Source: Ascidia mentula
Taxonomy: Eukaryota; Chordata; Ascidiacea; Phlebobranchia; Ascidiidae
Assembly (NCBI GenBank): GCA_947561715.1
Contig: OX387199.1
Location: 11,909,001-11,973,000 of the forward strand
Reading direction: 5' to 3'
DNA length: 64,000 nucleotides
Within the stretch, counting starts at the first letter, position 1. Each line of letters begins with the position of its first letter. Of this stretch, positions 62,661 through 64,000 are shown piece after piece. The notes beneath the pieces are model-generated. The model was not told where the DNA came from. It did not search any database and saw only the letters and a program-made list of their open reading frames with translations. Position numbers and translations under genes: made by a program.

Positions 62661-64000
62661 GCGTTTCCGGTTGCACAACGTATGTAACTATGCGATTTCA
62701 GCACTTGTCCATTTTGCAGTATATGACTTTTCGATAAAAAATATTTTTTTTCAGTACCAGCTTTATTATACAGTGGAAAACACTGATGCTCCAGTACTGA
62801 GTTTGCGGTTGCACAACGTATGTAACCATGCGATTTCAGCACTTGTCCATTTTGCAGTATATGACTTTTCGGTAAAAAATATTTTTTTTTAGTACAAGCT
62901 TTATTATGCAGTGGAAAACGCTGGTACTCCAGTATTGCTTTTGCGGTTGCACAACGTATGTAACTATGCGATTTCAGCACTTGTCCATTTTGCAGTATAT
63001 GACTTTTCGATAAAAAATAGTTTTTTTTCTGCACAAGCTTTATTATACAGTGGAAAACGCTGATACTCCAGTATTGCGTTTGCGGTTGCACAACGTATGT
63101 AACTATGCGATTTCAGCACTTGTCCATTTTGCAGTATATGACTTTTCGATAAAAAATATTTTTTTTCAGTACAAGCTTTATTATACAGTGGAAAACGCTG
63201 ATACTCCAGTTTTGCGTTTGCGGTTGCACAACGTATGTAACTATGCGCTTTCAGCACTTGTCCATTTTGCAGTATATGACTTTTCGATAAAAAATATTTT
63301 TTTTCAGTACAAGCTTTATTATACAGTGGAAAAGGCTGATACTCCAGTATTGCGTTTGCGGTTGCACAACGTATGTAACTATGCGATTTCAGCACTTGTC
63401 CATTTTGCAGTATATGACTTTTCGATAAAAAATATTTTTTTTCAGTACAAGCTTTATTATACAGTGGAAAACGCTGATACTCCAGTTTTGCGTTTGCGGT
63501 TGCACAACGTATGTAACTATGCGCTTTCAGCACTTGTCCATTTTGCAGTATATGACTTTTCGAAAAAAAATATTTTTTTTTAGTACAAGCTTTATTATAC
63601 AGTGGAAAAGGCTGATACTCCAGTATTGCGTTTGCGGTTGCACAACGTATGTAACTATGCGATTTCAGCACTTGTCCATTTTGCAGTATACGACTTTTCG
63701 GTAAAAAATATTTTTTTTTAGTACAAGCTTTATTATACAGTGGAAAACGCTGGTACTCCAGTATTACTTTTGCGGTTGCACAACGTATGTAATCATGCGA
63801 TTTCAGCACTTGTCCATTTTGCAGTATATGACTTTTCGATAAAAAATAGTTTTTTTTCTGTACAAGCTTTATTATACCGTGGAAAACGCTGATACTCCAG
63901 TACTGAGTTTGCGGTTGCACAACGTATGTAACCATGCGATTTCAGCACTTGTCCATTTTGCAGTATACGACTTTTCGGTAAAAAATATTTTTTTTTAGTA

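Larger units (their letters stand above)
36915..64000 (+). repeat. Satellite array, subfamily B (main block)
   Basis: About 196 monomers, nearly all 138 bp, running off the window end. Typical parts: cagtacaagctttattatac, gtggaaaacgctgatactcc, agtactgagtttgcggttgc, acaacgtatgtaactatgcg, then cgataaaaaatattttttt. Frequent paired variants are tatgcgctttcag versus catgcgatttcag, gatac versus ggtac, and a linker with aaaatagttttttttctg in place of the A/T palindrome. Nearly every monomer has one HindIII site and, on the minus strand, one AATAAA. 138 is 3 x 46, so frames free of stops in one monomer stay open for many (591 codons on + at 41489-43264; 706 on - at 41343-43463). I regard these as non-genic. 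Confidence 0.97.

Noticed and set aside
1-64000. CRISPR array
   Set aside because: Repeats are contiguous 138-bp monomers without unique spacers or cas genes, and the associated elements are animal retrotransposons.
36915-64000. CENP-B box
   Set aside because: Only a TTCG followed by A-rich sequence is present (ttttcgataaaa); the CGGG half is missing from every monomer type I read.
1-64000. tRNA, rRNA or other structured RNA genes
   Set aside because: No cloverleaf boxes or rRNA-like conserved blocks were recognised outside or inside the elements.

Overview
This is animal nuclear DNA. BEL/Pao LTR retrotransposons, which are known only from metazoans, and a Jockey-superfamily (CR1/L2-like) LINE are embedded in one very large satellite array. 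About 47.7 kb of the 64 kb is satellite, roughly 345 tandem monomers of about 138 bp. All lie head-to-tail in one orientation from base 1 to base 64000. I found no host protein-coding gene, tRNA, rRNA or CRISPR array. An invertebrate, perhaps an arthropod, is likely, but the species cannot be told from the sequence alone. The setting fits centromeric or pericentromeric heterochromatin.

Layout: (1) 1-3613, satellite subfamily A. (2) 3614-10887, a minus-strand BEL/Pao element that looks whole: near-identical LTRs, a 5-bp target duplication, and one 1955-codon gag-pol frame. (3) 10888-25369, more subfamily A satellite, built from nested multi-monomer duplications. (4) 25370-31939, an older, broken plus-strand BEL/Pao element. 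(5) 31940-34431, satellite subfamily B. (6) 34432-36914, a 5'-truncated LINE on the minus strand whose reverse transcriptase is open to its stop codon. (7) 36915-64000, subfamily B satellite with 3-, 8-, 9- and 12-monomer higher-order repeats and duplications of about 8 kb.

Subfamily A monomers run about 136-140 bp, with a conserved core and a variable linker that occurs in several types. Subfamily B monomers are almost all 138 bp (3 x 46 codons), carry a HindIII site each, and stay open in one frame on each strand. The long open frames there (up to 591 codons on + and 706 on -) are best read as satellite, not genes. The older BEL element sits exactly at the A/B boundary.

The clearest history comes from paired filled and empty sites. 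The LINE split one copy of a 12-monomer repeat, and an empty copy with matching flanks survives at 44790/44791. The young BEL element split one copy of a 4-monomer repeat, and the next copy keeps the empty site near 11436-11440. Both insertions therefore postdate local satellite amplification. No novel enzymatic system is visible. The interest lies in satellite architecture, its turnover, and how retroelements partition it.
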